64,000 nt of DNA from Sphagnum compactum. Its lineage: Eukaryota > Bryophyta > Sphagnopsida > Sphagnales. The notes below the pieces were generated by a model. It was not told the DNA's origin. It ran no database searches and saw only the letters and a program-made list of their open reading frames with translations. Where the stretch lies: the NCBI GenBank assembly GCA_965153455.1, contig OZ234496.1, forward strand, positions 5,899,207-5,963,206, given 5' to 3'. The position numbers were made by a program, and so were the translations under genes. This document shows positions 21,061 through 35,000 of this stretch, piece by piece. The number at the start of each line of letters is the position of its first letter. The stretch's first letter is position 1.

Positions 21061-24000
21061 CAAACAAGCACAAAACTTGTGGGAGAATCATTTTTAGTTG
21101 CAACTAAGTTTGCAATTAAAATGCAACTAAAATTTTTAACTCATATGTTTTGTTTTCTAATGTCATTTTATAAAGAAGGTGCCTTCTTTTTTGGTTTCAC
21201 ATTAAAAAATCATGTGCCATTTGGGATGAGTTCAAAAAAGCTTAACTTTAAAAGCAAAATATATTAAACTAACAATATTTACATGGTTATTTTTTAACTC
21301 ACTTACTTTTTTACCTTTCTACCTTCTTACCTATTTACATACCTTCGTATTTAGGTAAGTAGGTAGGTAAGTAAATAAGTAGCTTAGGTAGGTATGTATC
21401 CTAGGTAGGTAGGTATTTTTAATGCACATAGTTTTACCTACCTACCCACCTATGTAAGTAATATAATTTTTTTTTTAAATTCCAAATTTCAATCAATATG
21501 TCATGTTGTAGCTTTTAATTGTGCCACGTGTCATGATAGAAATACATATTAATTTAATAATCATAATGGATGGTTGATATCAAAATTTCAATAAAAATTT
21601 AGTTTTCATAAAAACTTATTCCAAATGCCACTTGTCAAATTTTCATTTGTTCAAATGTCATCATGTAAATAGTTGAAATTGGACCATGTTGATTTTTCCT
21701 CATTATATATTATATAAAATCATATTAAAAATTCCAAGTTTTGCCACGTGGCAAAAACCTGATTAGAAAATATGTTGAATTCTATGGTTATCCATAATGG
21801 ATGGCCTAGATTAATATTTCAATAATAAAAATTTTGCTCGAAAAACTATTATGTTAACAAATGATAATTAATGATAAGGCTATTTACTAGTTGCAAAAGA
21901 ATGGTTAGTAGTTGCAGATGTTATACACTAGTCAAAGAATGGAAATGTATATTTTGACCATATATCTCATCTATGGGAAATGTGTTAATATTATGTTAAG
22001 TCATCATTTGCGACTAAAAGTTCAATGCGATTTCACTTATGCAACTAAGGGATTTTTTAATTACAAAGTTGATTGCAATTTTTTTTGTCACAAATTGTAG
22101 TCGCAAATTGGCATTTTTTTACTAACCGGATTTTGTATTTTGTTACTAAAATTGAGTTCAAAGAGTATTTTACAACAAATACCACTTGACAATATTGAGA
22201 TTGTGTCATTCTTCTTATCATTTCTCATCTATTTATGATTTTTTTATTTTAAAAAATTCCCTTTATTTTTTCATTTTTTTCCTTCCTTTTCATGTCTTAA
22301 TATCCCTTCATTTCACTCTCTTATGTATAATGCAATTGCATCTCAATCGCTTTGGTTCCACAATGGATGAACAAGTCAATAAGTTTGCCAAATGAAACAA
22401 AATTATAACAACAAATGAAATATGAGGAAAATGTGAGATCTCTTTCCATTAAAAGAGCTCAAATATCCACCATAATTGCATTTCATATATGTTTTCATGT
22501 TCCATGAATGTGTTATTTGTGAGGTTGTAAATTTGTGTTTTTAACAATGTGTTATTATGTTCATTTGTTGTGGAGATGGTTTTGACTATCTTTAATGATT
22601 TGTGTGAAAAAATGGTTGAATAAAAATAGATTGTTAATAGTGGGTCTTTCACAACATCCCATGAAGTTTTTTCCTACACCTCCTACTAGAATTTATTTTC
22701 TTCTAGAGTTGGGACCCCTTCCAAGGAATTCAAAATGATGTCATTGACAAATTAATAAAATCTTGTGCAAGTATCTATGGTGTCATCCTTTTTTTAGACT
22801 CAAAACATTGTACAAAATATTTGAGAGGCTATAATAATCTTATGTCCACAAATCTCTCATTGTTTTCTCCTTTTTCCATTAAATTTCTTTTAACAATTGC
22901 CATGTTTCTACTATTTCATATTGTTATCTTCATCTCCACCAAGATGCACAAGCTAGAAAACATTGGAGATTATGATTAGACGATTGAGTTATAATATAGT
23001 ATGTGTAAAAAAATTTACAAATTTGCATTGAAACTTAATGAAATAAAATGATGTGTGGGGAAGAATAATCTTGCTTTCAAATGGAAAACATTGAAACATT
23101 GATGATTTACTACAAATTTTATGTGTTTGCATTTGCAATCTTGATGCACCTCTAGTATCAACGACCTTAGCTTTGGGCTCATGACCAAATTGAAGGCATG
23201 AGAGTGGATGTGGGCCAAGAAAGTGTCTTGGGATTTAAACACTCCCAAAATGTGGGAAATTGAATCCTAACATTTTAGAGTAATTTTCCCATTTAAGGAG
23301 TTTGAATCTTGTATGTTTTGAATATTTTGGACAAAAGTGCACATACATAACCTAGTCCAAATCAAGCCCCAATATACCAATGGAAAGGTCTTGAAACATA
23401 AATATCTGAAATGGCCTCACTTTTCCCATTTGGAGTTGTGAATTAGGAGTTAAGTGGTTAAAAGAATGGTTGAAATCAATTTGGCCACTTGATTTTTGAC
23501 TATTAAAACCCAAGAACAATGGTCTAATGACTTTTGAATTTTACGTGTGATATAACATTGAAAAAGGTTTTTCAAAGGTTACAACTTTGCTTTTAAAAGC
23601 TTCTCAATAAAAACTTGTATTTTGGAGTACTGAATACACATAGTTACAAGATTCATAACTTGGTAAAATGGAAAATTTTCATCATTTTTTCCCATTGTGA
23701 TGTAGCCCTCATCATTGGTCACAAAATATATTATAGGAAAGGAGGTGAGGGCTCCTTTCCAAATTCAAGCCATGGTGTGTGTCTTGTGAATTTGGATTGC
23801 TTATGGTTCATCCATGCACCATTTTGGCTCCAACTTGCATTAATTTCCTTCTTTCTTGATTTGTGCAAGTTGAACTTTCACATGTAAGTTCATCCTAGTC
23901 CCATTTCAAAGTTCTCATCCCATGTTTATCTCTTGGGAGTTAATTAAAAGCACACCCTAGCCTAAGTTTACATTCCATTATAAATTTGAAAATTAATAGT

Positions 24001-24589
24001 TTCATTTACCTTCAATACCACTTGGCAAACCTAGGGGTGCGGCACTTAGGCTTGTCCCAAAGTATCAATGGTAATTCTTTAATAGACAATAATGAAAAAA
24101 AAAAACTAAATGCACGTTCCTTACTTCCATGCATAAGGATAATAAGGTTGTGCAAGAGCTTGAAGATGGCACTAAAATCATTACAAGGAATCTTGTCCAT
24201 ACCATCCCATGTCTTTGCAACTATTGATTTGATAAAAATGATTTATAATTACATATTTGACTACAAAATAATTTTAAGTTGCATATGCAACTATGATTTA
24301 CAACTATTGTTGGTTTGAATGAAAATGAAGATAAAAAATGCATTTATATCATCCACAATTAATGGTGTCCAACATTAAATGAAATGTAGTTATTTTTGTG
24401 ATGTAGTTCGTAGGTGATTGGACAACACCTGGCATTTTATGTAATTTGAATCACAATTATATATCATAGTTCCAAATGTACATGTCTTAATGGTCAATTA
24501 ATGTATGCAACATGTCACGTTAACTTAGGTAGTTTAGGCACAATATTAAAAACATGGTTTCATGAATGGACACTTTTGTTATGGTTAAA
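21061..24589. other. Long intergenic stretch, no gene
   Basis: Contains an inverted CCTA/TAGG structure at 21.3-21.46 kb and a diverged direct repeat with GCCACGTG and CATAATGGATGG at about 21.52-21.62 and 21.74-21.83 kb (offset about 215 bp). The rest is AT-rich sequence with short unconvincing ORFs on both strands. Confidence 0.4.
21301..21456. repeat. CCTA/TAGG inverted tetranucleotide patch
   Basis: Runs of ACCTACC on the left, then GGTAGGTAAGTA and AGGTAGGTAGG, then ACCTACCTACCC again. The alternating orientation can fold into hairpins. Composition matches the array inside the 14.95-kb TIR element. Confidence 0.75.
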
Positions 24590-25215
24590 TAGTTTAAAAT
24601 AAAAGAACTAAAAATAACTTAAAGTAAAATGGCCTAAACTAACTTAAAACAACATAGGATAAAATAATCTAAGGTAAAATAACCAAGAATAATTTGAACT
24701 AAAATAATCAAAATAACTTAAAATAACCTAAAGCAAATTATTTTTAAATATTCACAAATATTTTTAAATGATTTAAAATTACTTAAAATAACATAGGGGT
24801 ATAATAAATTTGAATAACCAAAAATAACCAAAAATATAACTTAATGTAAAATAATCAAAATTAGCTTAGGGTAGAATGGCGTAGGATAATTTATGATAAA
24901 ATATGTTACAATAACCTAAAATAATTTAGAATAGCCTAGGGTAAAATAACCAATAATAATAATAATAAAATAATCTATAATAACTTATTATAACCTAGGG
25001 TATAAGTGTTTAAAATAATTATGGTAAAATAACCAAAATTAATCTAGGGTGGAATAATTGAAAATAACCAAAAGGAACTTAAAATAACCTAAAATAACCT
25101 AATGTTAAATAGCTTGGAATAACCTATGGTAAAAAAGTTTAGAATAACATAGGGTAGCCTAGCCTAAGATAGCTTAAGGTAGTCTAAGGAAGCTAGATAA
25201 TTAGGGTAGGTAAGC
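24590..25215. repeat. Degenerate minisatellite of AAAATAACCTAA-type units
   Basis: About 620 bp built from short variants such as TAAAATAACC, AATAACTTAA and CCTAGGGTAAAATAACC. Period is about 10-17 bp and irregular. CCTAGGGTA looks telomere-like but no true TTTAGGG array is present. No coding frame. Confidence 0.85.
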
Positions 25216-27038
25216 TAGGCCACATAGTTAGGATTTAAAAAAAATGTTCATAATGATGTGATTACAAAAATTATCATTTATTGAAAAAATTGTACAATGG
25301 TTAAAAGTTTTGAATCTTAGTGTAAAAATGGAGGGTTCAAATCTTCACACTTGCAACCTACTTGAATGTGTTTAACTAACCTATTTAATCTAAGTTAGGT
25401 TAACCTTTTATGCATTTAGGTGAAGTTGTTTAGTCCTTAAGTGACCTAGGTTAGGTAGGCCACATGGTGCCATTTTTTCAATTTGGAACTTGTCACATCT
25501 CAACATATTAGTGGTAAAAACAATTGAGGTGTCCCAACATTTTAATCATAAAACTAGTTGCAAATGACTATGGCATGTTAGCATATGTGAAATTGCAAAT
25601 TAAAAATTATAAAAACCAATTGTAAATGACCATGGCACAATGGGTAGATGAAAAGTTGATGTTAGTCACATTGATGCAATTGTCATTTTGACTAAGTGGG
25701 TGATGTCATGTCTTTTGTAATAAAAAATAATGTGATTTGTTCAAGGTGGCTAGACATTATAGTAATCACATGTGGCATTTACAACTTTAAAACAATCATC
25801 TACAAGTGAAAAAACTAGTTATTAATATGCAAATTATTTGTAATGAATGAGCTTTTCAAGTTGAATTTATGAGCATGTGAAAATGCACAAATTAAGATTA
25901 AAAAATGGTTAGTATATTTGGAATCAAATTGGGTCATGAACGTGCTTTAGGTTCACAATAACCTCACACAACCTAGATTTGGGAAGATTCACCACTTCTT
26001 CCTTTATAATATTCTTTTGACCTATCCATGGAAGCTACATTGAAATGGTTAAAAAATTAGGAGTTTCAAAATGAACTTCAAAAATTGGAACATGTAGTGT
26101 TTTGAATCTTTGGAGCACCATAACTCTTTCAAAATAGGTTTATTTTGAACATATGATCCATTATTTGGTAGCCCTGTTGCAATGTTTCTAGCTACGTATC
26201 ATACATTTCAATCATAACCTTTGTTCCATGAGTTTTAACGGTTGGGAGTCAAATTATCAATTTGACTTTGAAATTAGTTGAGCAACTTTGAAAGGTCTGT
26301 TTTATTTTTATTTTTTTTCAATTCAAATTGTTGACTTTTGAACTAACATACCCTTGAAAGTTGCACAACTTGCTTTCGATTGTTTTTATCTTTGTGATGT
26401 TGTAAGGTTTATTGTCTATTGTTTATTTGTGAAGCTCATTAGTAACATGTGTTGTTGATCAAGTTGCAATAAGCTTTTGACTTTTTCTAGGGCTTCTAGT
26501 TGTGTGGGGCTAGGGTGAGGTTAAGTAGCTTGCACCTAGGATCAATTCCCCCACAAGTTAAGTTAATTTTGTCAATGTTCATGCTTTTATTTTTGCACTT
26601 GTAAGATAGTGTAGGCTAGTGTGTAATTGCATAAACTTTTTTAAACAACTAAATTTGAAATTTGGATTTGTGTAAACTTTATATATATGTGTGTGTGTGT
26701 GTGGTTTTTCGAGATTTCAAGCTTCATAACTAGTAGACAAAAAGAGAAAAAGTTAAATGTATAACTGTCTTGGCAACTAAATTGCTGAATTAAAAATTGT
26801 TATGTTGATATCTGGAGGTCAAGTTTAAAATGGGGTAACCAGACAACATTTGTCCTTACTACTTAGTCCTTACCCTACACATACAAGATTTTGAGGGCCA
26901 ATTCTGCACACTTTTCAGGTATCTTAGATTGCATAAGAAAGCCTTCTTGGAAAAAGTGCAGATTTTCACATAAATGTTGCCTTCATAGAAACCATTGTTT
27001 GAATTTTAGTAGATTCTATCCTCAAAACTTCCTGTATG
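25216..27038. other. AT-rich intergenic DNA
   Basis: No gene. A short (AT)/(GT)n microsatellite lies at about 26680-26702. Confidence 0.4.
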
Positions 27039-27190
27039 CTAGGTAAGGCAACCGCTAGGGTGCATTCTACACCTAGATCATCTTAATGTCTTAGCCTATT
27101 GGGCTTGCCCTAGAGGCTCACTAGGATGCAGAATGCACACTAGGGAGTGCATTATGCTAGTTACAATAGTATATAACTAGGTAAGGCAAC
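27039..27190. mobile_element. 124-bp segment flanked by a 14-bp direct repeat
   Basis: CTAGGTAAGGCAAC occurs exactly at 27039-27052 and 27177-27190. The length fits a target-site duplication of a small retroposon. The interior (27053-27176) has imperfect inverted strings GGGTGCATTCTACACCTAG and CAGAATGCACACTAGGG. The element type is unknown, and simple local duplication is an alternative. Confidence 0.4.
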
Positions 27191-30100
27191 ATGCCATAAT
27201 CAGTTGCCCCTGCCCATTCTGATGGCTCTGGTGCAGATTCTCAAAACAGTGAAAGCTCCAAAATTGAATCGACAATTGCATAAGGGTCTCAGTGGGTATC
27301 TCGATGAGAGTGAGGATCTGGATAGGGATGCGTCTCTTGATATCTACCTATTCCCCCGGAAGCTTCCGCTCCCAGAAGAGTTTGCAACCCAGACTTGCAT
27401 TGAAGATCTTCCTGCAGTTATTTTTTGGTATCCCAAAATGTCATGGTTAGAAATTGTGCTAGTGTTAGGGATGGTACTTGGGATAATAATATTGAGGAAG
27501 GTAGGTTCAGGCCAGCAATTGTGGTGACCCAAATGCACTTCACCACCCTTTGAATCAACTTCCAATAGTTGCCATGATCTCTTAATCACAACAACTAGAT
27601 CTATCATTCAAACTTCATTCTGGGCACAATTTAGAGTCTTCAAAAATGTGAAAGCTTTCCTAGTTGCAAAAAGAAATCATCATCAGTTTGGGACAGAACG
27701 TACATGGTTAGAAGACAGAATGAATCTGTATGTGAGCCCTGTATTGATGCTGATTCCCTCTTTCTTAACAGATTTGAAATTGGAAAGAATCAAAACTTTG
27801 AGAGGATGTGAGAAATTGGCATTCAATAAGTGTCTGGTGTGTTGCAGGGCTATCTTGTGAGAATGAATGTCACGGTCCTCTCCCTGTCCTCCTCAGACTC
27901 CTTGGAGCATAAAATTGAATGGAGGTGAAAGGTCATTGGATTGGACCTCCAGTTTGAGTTTCAGGAAGAAGCTTCATAAACCTATTTCTAAGTTTATGTG
28001 TTGTAAATGCACTGAAATCAAGAGTTTCAATATGTTCCAGCTTAAGGCATATAACATTGCGGATTTAAGAATGGCTGTGGAAGATGATAGCTAGCAATAT
28101 CCTGCACATGTAGGGATTCCCAAGATGACTCACAAAGGTCATCAAGTCAGAATTTGAAAGAACTCAATTGTGGAAATGCAGATTAGGAAATATTATCACC
28201 TACAAGATGGTTTGAAAGATTTGACTGATTGATTTCCCAAGCCAGCAGAGCACTGTCATGGAGTCTTCTTACTCTGCCCACTTTTTGAATGTGACTAGTT
28301 ATGTACTTGCTAGCAATTGAAAAAAATCTTTGCTTGTCAATCATGAAATGTGAATAATCCCCCTATCCACTAAAAAGAAAAACTTGGTTTCAGTCACTAT
28401 TGAGTCAGTGGACAATGTTGTTGTGTTGGGTTTTGTGGTATTATGATCAGGAGACCATATTATGAAATGAATCCTTTGTTTCTGCCAATTTTGTTCCTTC
28501 CGTGGCAAATCAGATGGCAGTACTGTGTGTTTCAAGGGGCCTTAGGCTTGTCAGAGAGAGTGTCTGAAGCTAATGAGATGGGGCATTTGACTGGTCAATA
28601 TTCCTTGAAATTTAGTTGAAATTTCAATATCATGTTTTATTTCATTGGCAAATACTCATGCCCGTACTTGGCAATCAAGCTCCACAGCAAATGCAGTGGA
28701 GTATTGAATACTAAGGTCAGGCAACGATTATTTGCTGAACTCTCAGCATCTTTGAAAGAATTGCTCAAATGTCAATTTGTAGAAATTTAATGAAATGCAT
28801 TGTTTGTCCATCACCTTCTACGTTCTTTTGCTTACAAATATGTGGTTGGCTACCAGTTTAAGATTTGCAATTATTGGAAGCAAGAAGCAGGGATTTCTAT
28901 CTTTGCCTCTTTCATTGGGTCCAGTATCAAAGAGAGTTGGGTCTGTGAATCGCTGGCAGAATTCTGTGACACTCAATGTCCTACTCTTTTAGCTTCCTCG
29001 CTTTGATCAATTGCCTTATTGGCTTTGTTCACTCACCTAATCCATAGAGATGACCATGTGTTCCATCTTGCACTCCAGGGGACTAGGGGCTTGGTACTCA
29101 AGGATCCAATCTGAATACACATAATCTGCAGTTGTAGATTTTTTTCATTTTTCCTTTCTTTTGTGTGTTGGCAAGGAACCCATCCCTTGTCTATTATGCT
29201 CTGTTTCTAGCTTTATGACTTAAAAGTCGGTAATTTTGGTGGGCATCTCAAATTTGAACTCTGGTCGTGGTAATCACCATACATAGCTTCCATTCACAAA
29301 ACAATGACAACCCCGTTTCACACTATTTTGATGAAACAAGCCTTGTGATCCAAATAAAATATGAAGCTGGTCATAGAACTACTGCAACAATAAGGTGGAA
29401 TCAGCAGCAAAGTGAATGACATGTCAACTCAACAATTCAACATATTGGAGATGGGTCTTTGTTTAGGCTGCATTGGCTTGCTGAGAGTTTCGGTCCAATC
29501 TTGGAAACCTCTTTTCACTCTCCAATCCTGAATTGCTCCTTCACATGAACCATTTTCCTCAAAATGAGTGGGGATAAACAGGCAAGAGGAATATTTTGAG
29601 ATAAAACATTCTGCACTATTGAAGGTAATCCTATTCAGGAAATCTAGGCAAAGTGAGGTTTATGTACACAATTTGCTTGCCAATGTCTGAAACTTAATGT
29701 CATGCATGTCATACAGATCTGTTGACTAATTTTTTTATGTCTTCAAAATCATACTGCAGATATTGGCATACGTTACAATGGATGGGTTGTAAAACAAACA
29801 TGCCAAGGAAAAATGTAAGTTAAAAGCAAACCAAAACAAGATAGGGTAGACAGGCTGATAACCGAACATATAAAATTAAATTTGATGCACTGGTCCGCGT
29901 TTTTTTGGTCATGAGGTCTGAAGGCAAAATGTGCGCCATCTCTGGCCGCACCTATAGCAACTTAGATCGCCGAATTTGGTGGAGATATGATGAAGATATG
30001 CCTCCCTAAAGGCACATGGGTTACATTTACTGGAAAATCACATAACAAACACTTGCCAACCCCATTCACAAACAGTTTGCACCTTGTAATTGCATGTTTA

Positions 30101-30589
30101 ATATTTGGAAAATGAATGAACTTTCACTTATAGATGAACTGGATGAAACTGAAAACCAATTTATTCTTTTTGTAAAAATGGTTTCAATAATCCCTGGATC
30201 TCCCAAAAAAATGGTTACAAAAATCTATGATTATGGGTAAGGGCATGTTTGAATAACCCTAAAAAATCAAGCGGCATTGCTTGTTAGAGTTTTGGGTTCA
30301 AGTTAGGATCCTCTTTACAGTTGGTTCAATTGAATCTGTGCTCCCTTTTAACTTCCTAGCACGGTTGTTCAATGCTTGCAACAATTTTCATCCCCTTGCT
30401 AAGACTACTATTTCTTTTTTGTTTTGGTACATTGGATGAAAGTTCTCACTCCTCTTGTGATTTGTGTGCAAGTATGGTTGCATGAGAGAGTTGTGCATTG
30501 GTGAGCTCTTGCTCCTTTCCTAGTTGTCTTTTTCTAATGACGAAATGTGGCAACTCTTGAGGTTTAGCACTCGTCCTAGAGCAATTCAA
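27191..30589. other. Intergenic DNA with weak coding-like patches
   Basis: Composition at 27.2-28.1 kb is closer to coding DNA (for example the ORFs 27204-27527 and 27648-27860) but no frame stays open, no domain is recognised and no convincing splice pair was found. It may be a decayed gene or retroelement. The rest shows nothing I can name. Confidence 0.3.
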
Positions 30590-31475
30590 CCCCTTCATTG
30601 TGGAGTTCATCTTCTTCCTAGTGATGCAACTCCTTGAGCTCTATTACCCTCTTCTTGGTCTTGTTCGTCCCTTTCCATGGTATTCATTTTTTTCCTAGTC
30701 TTGGTCATCCCCTTCCTTACGATCATCCTCCTTGAGCTCTGTCGCCTTCTTCTCCCCCTTATCATCCTCTTCCATGGTAATCGTCTTCTTCCTAGTCTTG
30801 GTTGTCCCCTTCTTGGTGATCGTTTCTTTTAATTGTCACCTTCTTCTTAATCTTGGTCGTCCCCTTGCTGGTGATTGTCTCCTTGAGCTCTATCACCCCT
30901 TGGTCTTGGTCATCCCCTTCATGGTGATCATCTCCTTGAGCTTTGTTGCCCCCTTCTTAGTTTTGGTCGTCCCCTTCTTGGTGATTGTTTCTTCAAATTG
31001 GCATTATCTTTTTGGTCTTGGTTGTCCCCTTCTTAGCAATCATCTCCTTGAATTGCCACCTTCTTCCTGGTCTTAGTTGTCCCTTTCCTCGTGATCATTT
31101 CCTTGAACTATGCCACCCCTTTCCTAGTCTTGGTTGTCCCTTTCCTGGTGATCATATCCTTGAACTATCGTCATCTTCTTGGTCTTGGTCATCATCCCCT
31201 TTCTAGTGATCATCTCTTTGAATTACCACCGTCTTCCTAATTTTGGTTGTCCTTTTCTCGGTGATCGTTTCCTTGAGTTCTTCCAACCTCTTCTTAATCT
31301 TCGTCGTCCACTTCTTGGTGATCCTTTTCCTTGAGCTCTAACGCCCCTTCTTGGTGATCCTCCTCTTTAAGCTCTATCACCCTCCCCCCCCCCCTTGGTT
31401 GTCCTTTTCCTAGTTGTCGTCCTTGAGTTCTGCCACCTTTTCTTGGTGATCCTCTTCCTTGGTGGTGACTTCTTC
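30590..31475. repeat. Degenerate minisatellite, period about 55-60 bp
   Basis: The phrase TCTTGGTCGTCCCCTTCTTG followed by GTGATCGTCTCCTTGAGCTC recurs with variation about 13-15 times, for example near 30656, 30700, 30794, 30853, 30903, 31015, 31070 and 31128. The open frames here (such as 30732-31076) are repeat translations. On the minus strand the repeat reads as Lys/Thr/Glu-rich peptide, but stops and indels break it. Confidence 0.85.
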
Positions 31476-31807
31476 TTCCTAGTGATTATCTTTAAGCTTT
31501 GGCTCCCCTTCCTATTCAAATGCCCCCCCCACCCCCCTCCTAAATCATTGGGAAAGGGGTTGTTGCACCCTTGCTGCAACATGCCCCTTAGCTCTCATTC
31601 AAACGATTGCCTTTGCTTTTGCCCCCCTTTGAGTTTCTATTCCATAGCCAAGGTTAACCTGTCTATATAATAAAGGATGTGCTCTTAGCCCAACTACAAA
31701 ATTCTTATGAAACCTATCTCCAGCTTCTTTTATAGCATTTGCAGACCAATTTGCATTGAACATTGCTTTTGCTTACTTGTCTAGTACCCTCTAAGTTGCT
31801 CTCTAAG

Positions 31808-32020
31808 TCACAATAAGGGGTCAACAACTTTCTGGGCCCTCTTATCCTTCTTCTCTTTCCTTTTTTGTTGTCTTAGTGCTTTTGTTACTTCCTTGGCTAA
31901 GGCTTTTTGTTGCAAAATGCTGAAATATTCACTTGTTGTTATTACATATGACTGGCTATAGTCCATTAATGGTTCTTTCCTTCTTGTTTTGCTTGCCAAT
32001 AGACGTGGCAAGGAGAGCAA
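31808..32020 (-). pseudogene. C-terminal tail of a pogo/CENP-B-like transposase
   Basis: The frame has KEPLMDYSQSYVITTSEYF followed by a Lys-rich coiled tail (RQQKRKEKKDKRA). Pogo-type transposases of plants end with a similar DYS-x-S-x-x-x-TS-x-x-Y segment and a basic tail, and the relic at 17.3 kb has the matching MMTSDHYMKTL. Only about 70 residues are present, with no upstream DDE region recognisable. Assignment is tentative. Confidence 0.45.
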
Positions 32021-34600
32021 ATTTACAAAAGATACTAATTCTTTGGGCTGTTATTATAAGATGATGAACTTGTTGCACTTCAATTGTAAGTCCATCTGCA
32101 TCAACAATTAGATCATAGATCATTTTAATCTACCCATTTGCATCTACAGCAATAGGGCTCCTAGGTTCCTCACATTTGATTGCTCATGTTTAGGCAAACT
32201 TTCATAATTTGTCGAATGTTTCTTTAGACAAAACTATGTCCACATATCTGTTTTTTCAGTGTAAATTTTCAGTGGAATTCAGAATATTAACAAAATTGAC
32301 AGCATGAATGATGAAAGGCATTGCATGGATGAAATTATAATCTTGGATGAAAATCACCATCATCTGTATTAATTCGTCTCTCTGTTTGTTGGCTAAGTAT
32401 CTACTAACCTCCTTCCTTCATTACCAGGTAGATGCGTATAGCTATCTCCCCACTCTATGTACTACTCCATGCTTGTAAACTACCTTCAAAAGCAATTACT
32501 AATTACCTTGTACCTCTTCTTGTGCTACTCTTTGCCACATTATGCCCCTACAAAATAACTTTCATAGATTGTTGTTTATGACCTTTATGCCCCTAGTTGT
32601 TGTGGGTGCTATTCACGATTAGGCCATACTGTATTAGATGTTATCCCTGGTCTAACCTAGTTATAACTCATGATATTCACTTTTCATTGTACAATAGGTA
32701 GTCGTATAATAGTTGTATAATTCAGTTAAATAGCCTAGTTAAACAGAATTGTGAAAAAATATCCACATCAGTGTTTTTTAGTGGAGATTTCTTTTTTTAA
32801 ATAATGAAAAAAGTGATTAGTTTTGCCATTTTTAAAACAAATTATTTTTTAAAAAAAAACAATTCACCAGATTTTGAGCTAGATCGTTCAGAAATATAGA
32901 ACATTGCCCTGAAAAAAAATCTACAGTTTGGACAGTTTTCTACAAACCTGTCACCAATTATTGTTAAATATCTTTTGGGATGATGGATAATGATGCTACA
33001 TCAGAAAACTGAAAAATTAATTATAATACACTGGATTTCAAACGCTATAATTTTCCATCATATACAACAATTATCATTTGTGGTAGAGTAAAATTATGTG
33101 AAGTGTAGTTATTCAACAACGCCAGACATCATTTCTCAAGCCCTTTCAGACCAATTTCATGATTCATCTGAAAGGTTGAATCATTGGATGGATATGAATC
33201 ATGATGATTGATTGCAAGGCCATGATTCATCTCCATCCAATGAGTAGCCATACTTATCATTTCATAATACTCTGTACTCTAAGTTAGTAAAGTTCAGAAG
33301 GCCTACTTTAAGGATGCCAATCTACGCTTGAGAGATCCTTCTGTCCTCAAAAGTATGTTGTGTGTTCAGGCTATGAAGTATCTATTAAATGTTCAATACT
33401 TCATAGCAATGGTAGTTCTACTAGGAAGATTTTTCCTCTTCTGCATGGAGGTAACGTTAGGGACCATTGTAAAACCTTAATTCAGATTTCATCCAAACCA
33501 AGGGCACCTTCCTACAACTGAATATACCAGTGCTGGGTGGTTCAATGAATTTTTATAGTACGGTTGACTTCAGTTCTTTAAATATTTTAGAATCAAAGAA
33601 CCATCAGTTTCGGTTCTTTGAAAAAATATGAATAAAAGAACCAAGGGTTCTAGATATTCCAAAATCCTTTAAGAATAGACAATTTTCATGAAAGAATTAG
33701 AAAAAAACCTATGGTTTTCTGGCTAGTTCGTTTTTTTTCTAGAATCAGCAGGTAAATGGGTATATTAGTCAGGTTGATAATCTATAAGTATCTATGCCTC
33801 ATTCTAAGAACCGCCCACTGGAATATATACATTCAAGAGGTTCAAAGAAATCAATAGTAGTGAAGATATGCTTATCACCAAATATTAGCCTATTACTGAA
33901 CACTTTGGTGGTAGATCTTTCTCAATTCTTGTCCATTTTGAGTGATTTAAAATGTTATAGAAGCGCCTTCTCAAGCTTTACAAACATCTTTGAAATGTAA
34001 AGCCAAAGGAGCAGCCAAAAAAGAGCAGTCAAGAAAATAAGTTTTTTTAAAAATTGCAAAACGCATTTTTTTCTTCATTTTGACCACTCCTACTTCATCG
34101 GTGCATAACTTTCTTGTTTTTTTTCGGTTCAAATTGAGTGATTTAAAGTGCTCTGAAATTGCCATCTTAAGCTCTACAAATTATCTTCTAACTCTAAAGC
34201 CGACAAAGTAATATTTGAGGATTTTTTGAGGGGTTCAGAAATAGGCTATGAGCTGTTTGATCAAAAAACTTCTGTAAAAACAATTTCCCCCTACTTCGGA
34301 GGCCTGTAATTTTCTCACCTCTAATCTGTTTTTGACTACTTTTAGTGTGATAAATGCACCAACAGGAGGGCTCCATCTCCTCTTTGGACACCATAAACGA
34401 TAGGGCCCTCCTCAAAAAATGGCGAGCAAAACCCTTAGTTAAGTGTTCGGATACCAGCCTGCCTACCCTAGATACAGTTCTAAATCCTAATTAGCAAATT
34501 CTTTACTCATTAACTCAACACCAATGAATGAACTCAAAAGCTTGACCAGCACCAGTTTTTTTTTTTTTTTTTTTACGCTTCTAATGTTGTGTCATATGTA
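32021..34600. other. Intergenic DNA with dispersed-repeat fragments
   Basis: 33.53-33.74 kb is a GGTTCT-rich segment beginning ACCAGTGCTGGG, similar to 14.39-14.66 kb. At 33.94 and 34.13 kb the string GAGTGATTTAAA and following text recur about 190 bp apart, a small direct duplication. A T21-type run lies near 34556. No gene. Confidence 0.4.
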
Positions 34601-34818
34601 AGCACCCCAGGAGGAATTACATATAGTAAAGGAACAATGAAGCCTCCCCTGAAGCCGGACGAATGAAGCTTCCCCTAAATCCGTCCGGACCGGACCGACA
34701 TTTCCTCCATCCGTCCGACCCGTCCATCCATCCGTCCCGTCATACAGGGAAGATGGCATCATACAGGGAAGAAAACCCTGGCAGAAATAAATAATCCCCC
34801 CCCCCCCCGCCCCCTCAT

Positions 34819-34953
34819 GCCCGGCCCCGGGGGGGGCACCCCCAAGATTTACTGTACAGAGGACGTGGTCTTTTTCTTTTCATTTTCTTTTTCGTTCTTT
34901 GTTTTCGGTGTTTTTTTTTTGGTTTATAATAATAATAATAAAATAGAAAAATG

Positions 34954-35000
<47 letters not shown>

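Noticed and set aside
24590-25215. Interstitial telomere
   Set aside because: CCTAGGGTA resembles the plant telomere unit but no run of TTTAGGG or CCCTAAA exists.
27204-28094. Gene at 27.2-28.1 kb
   Set aside because: Composition is mildly coding but frames are short, no domain is seen and no splice pairs join them.
30732-31206. Long hydrophobic ORFs
   Set aside because: They are translations of the 55-60 bp minisatellite; frames shift between units.
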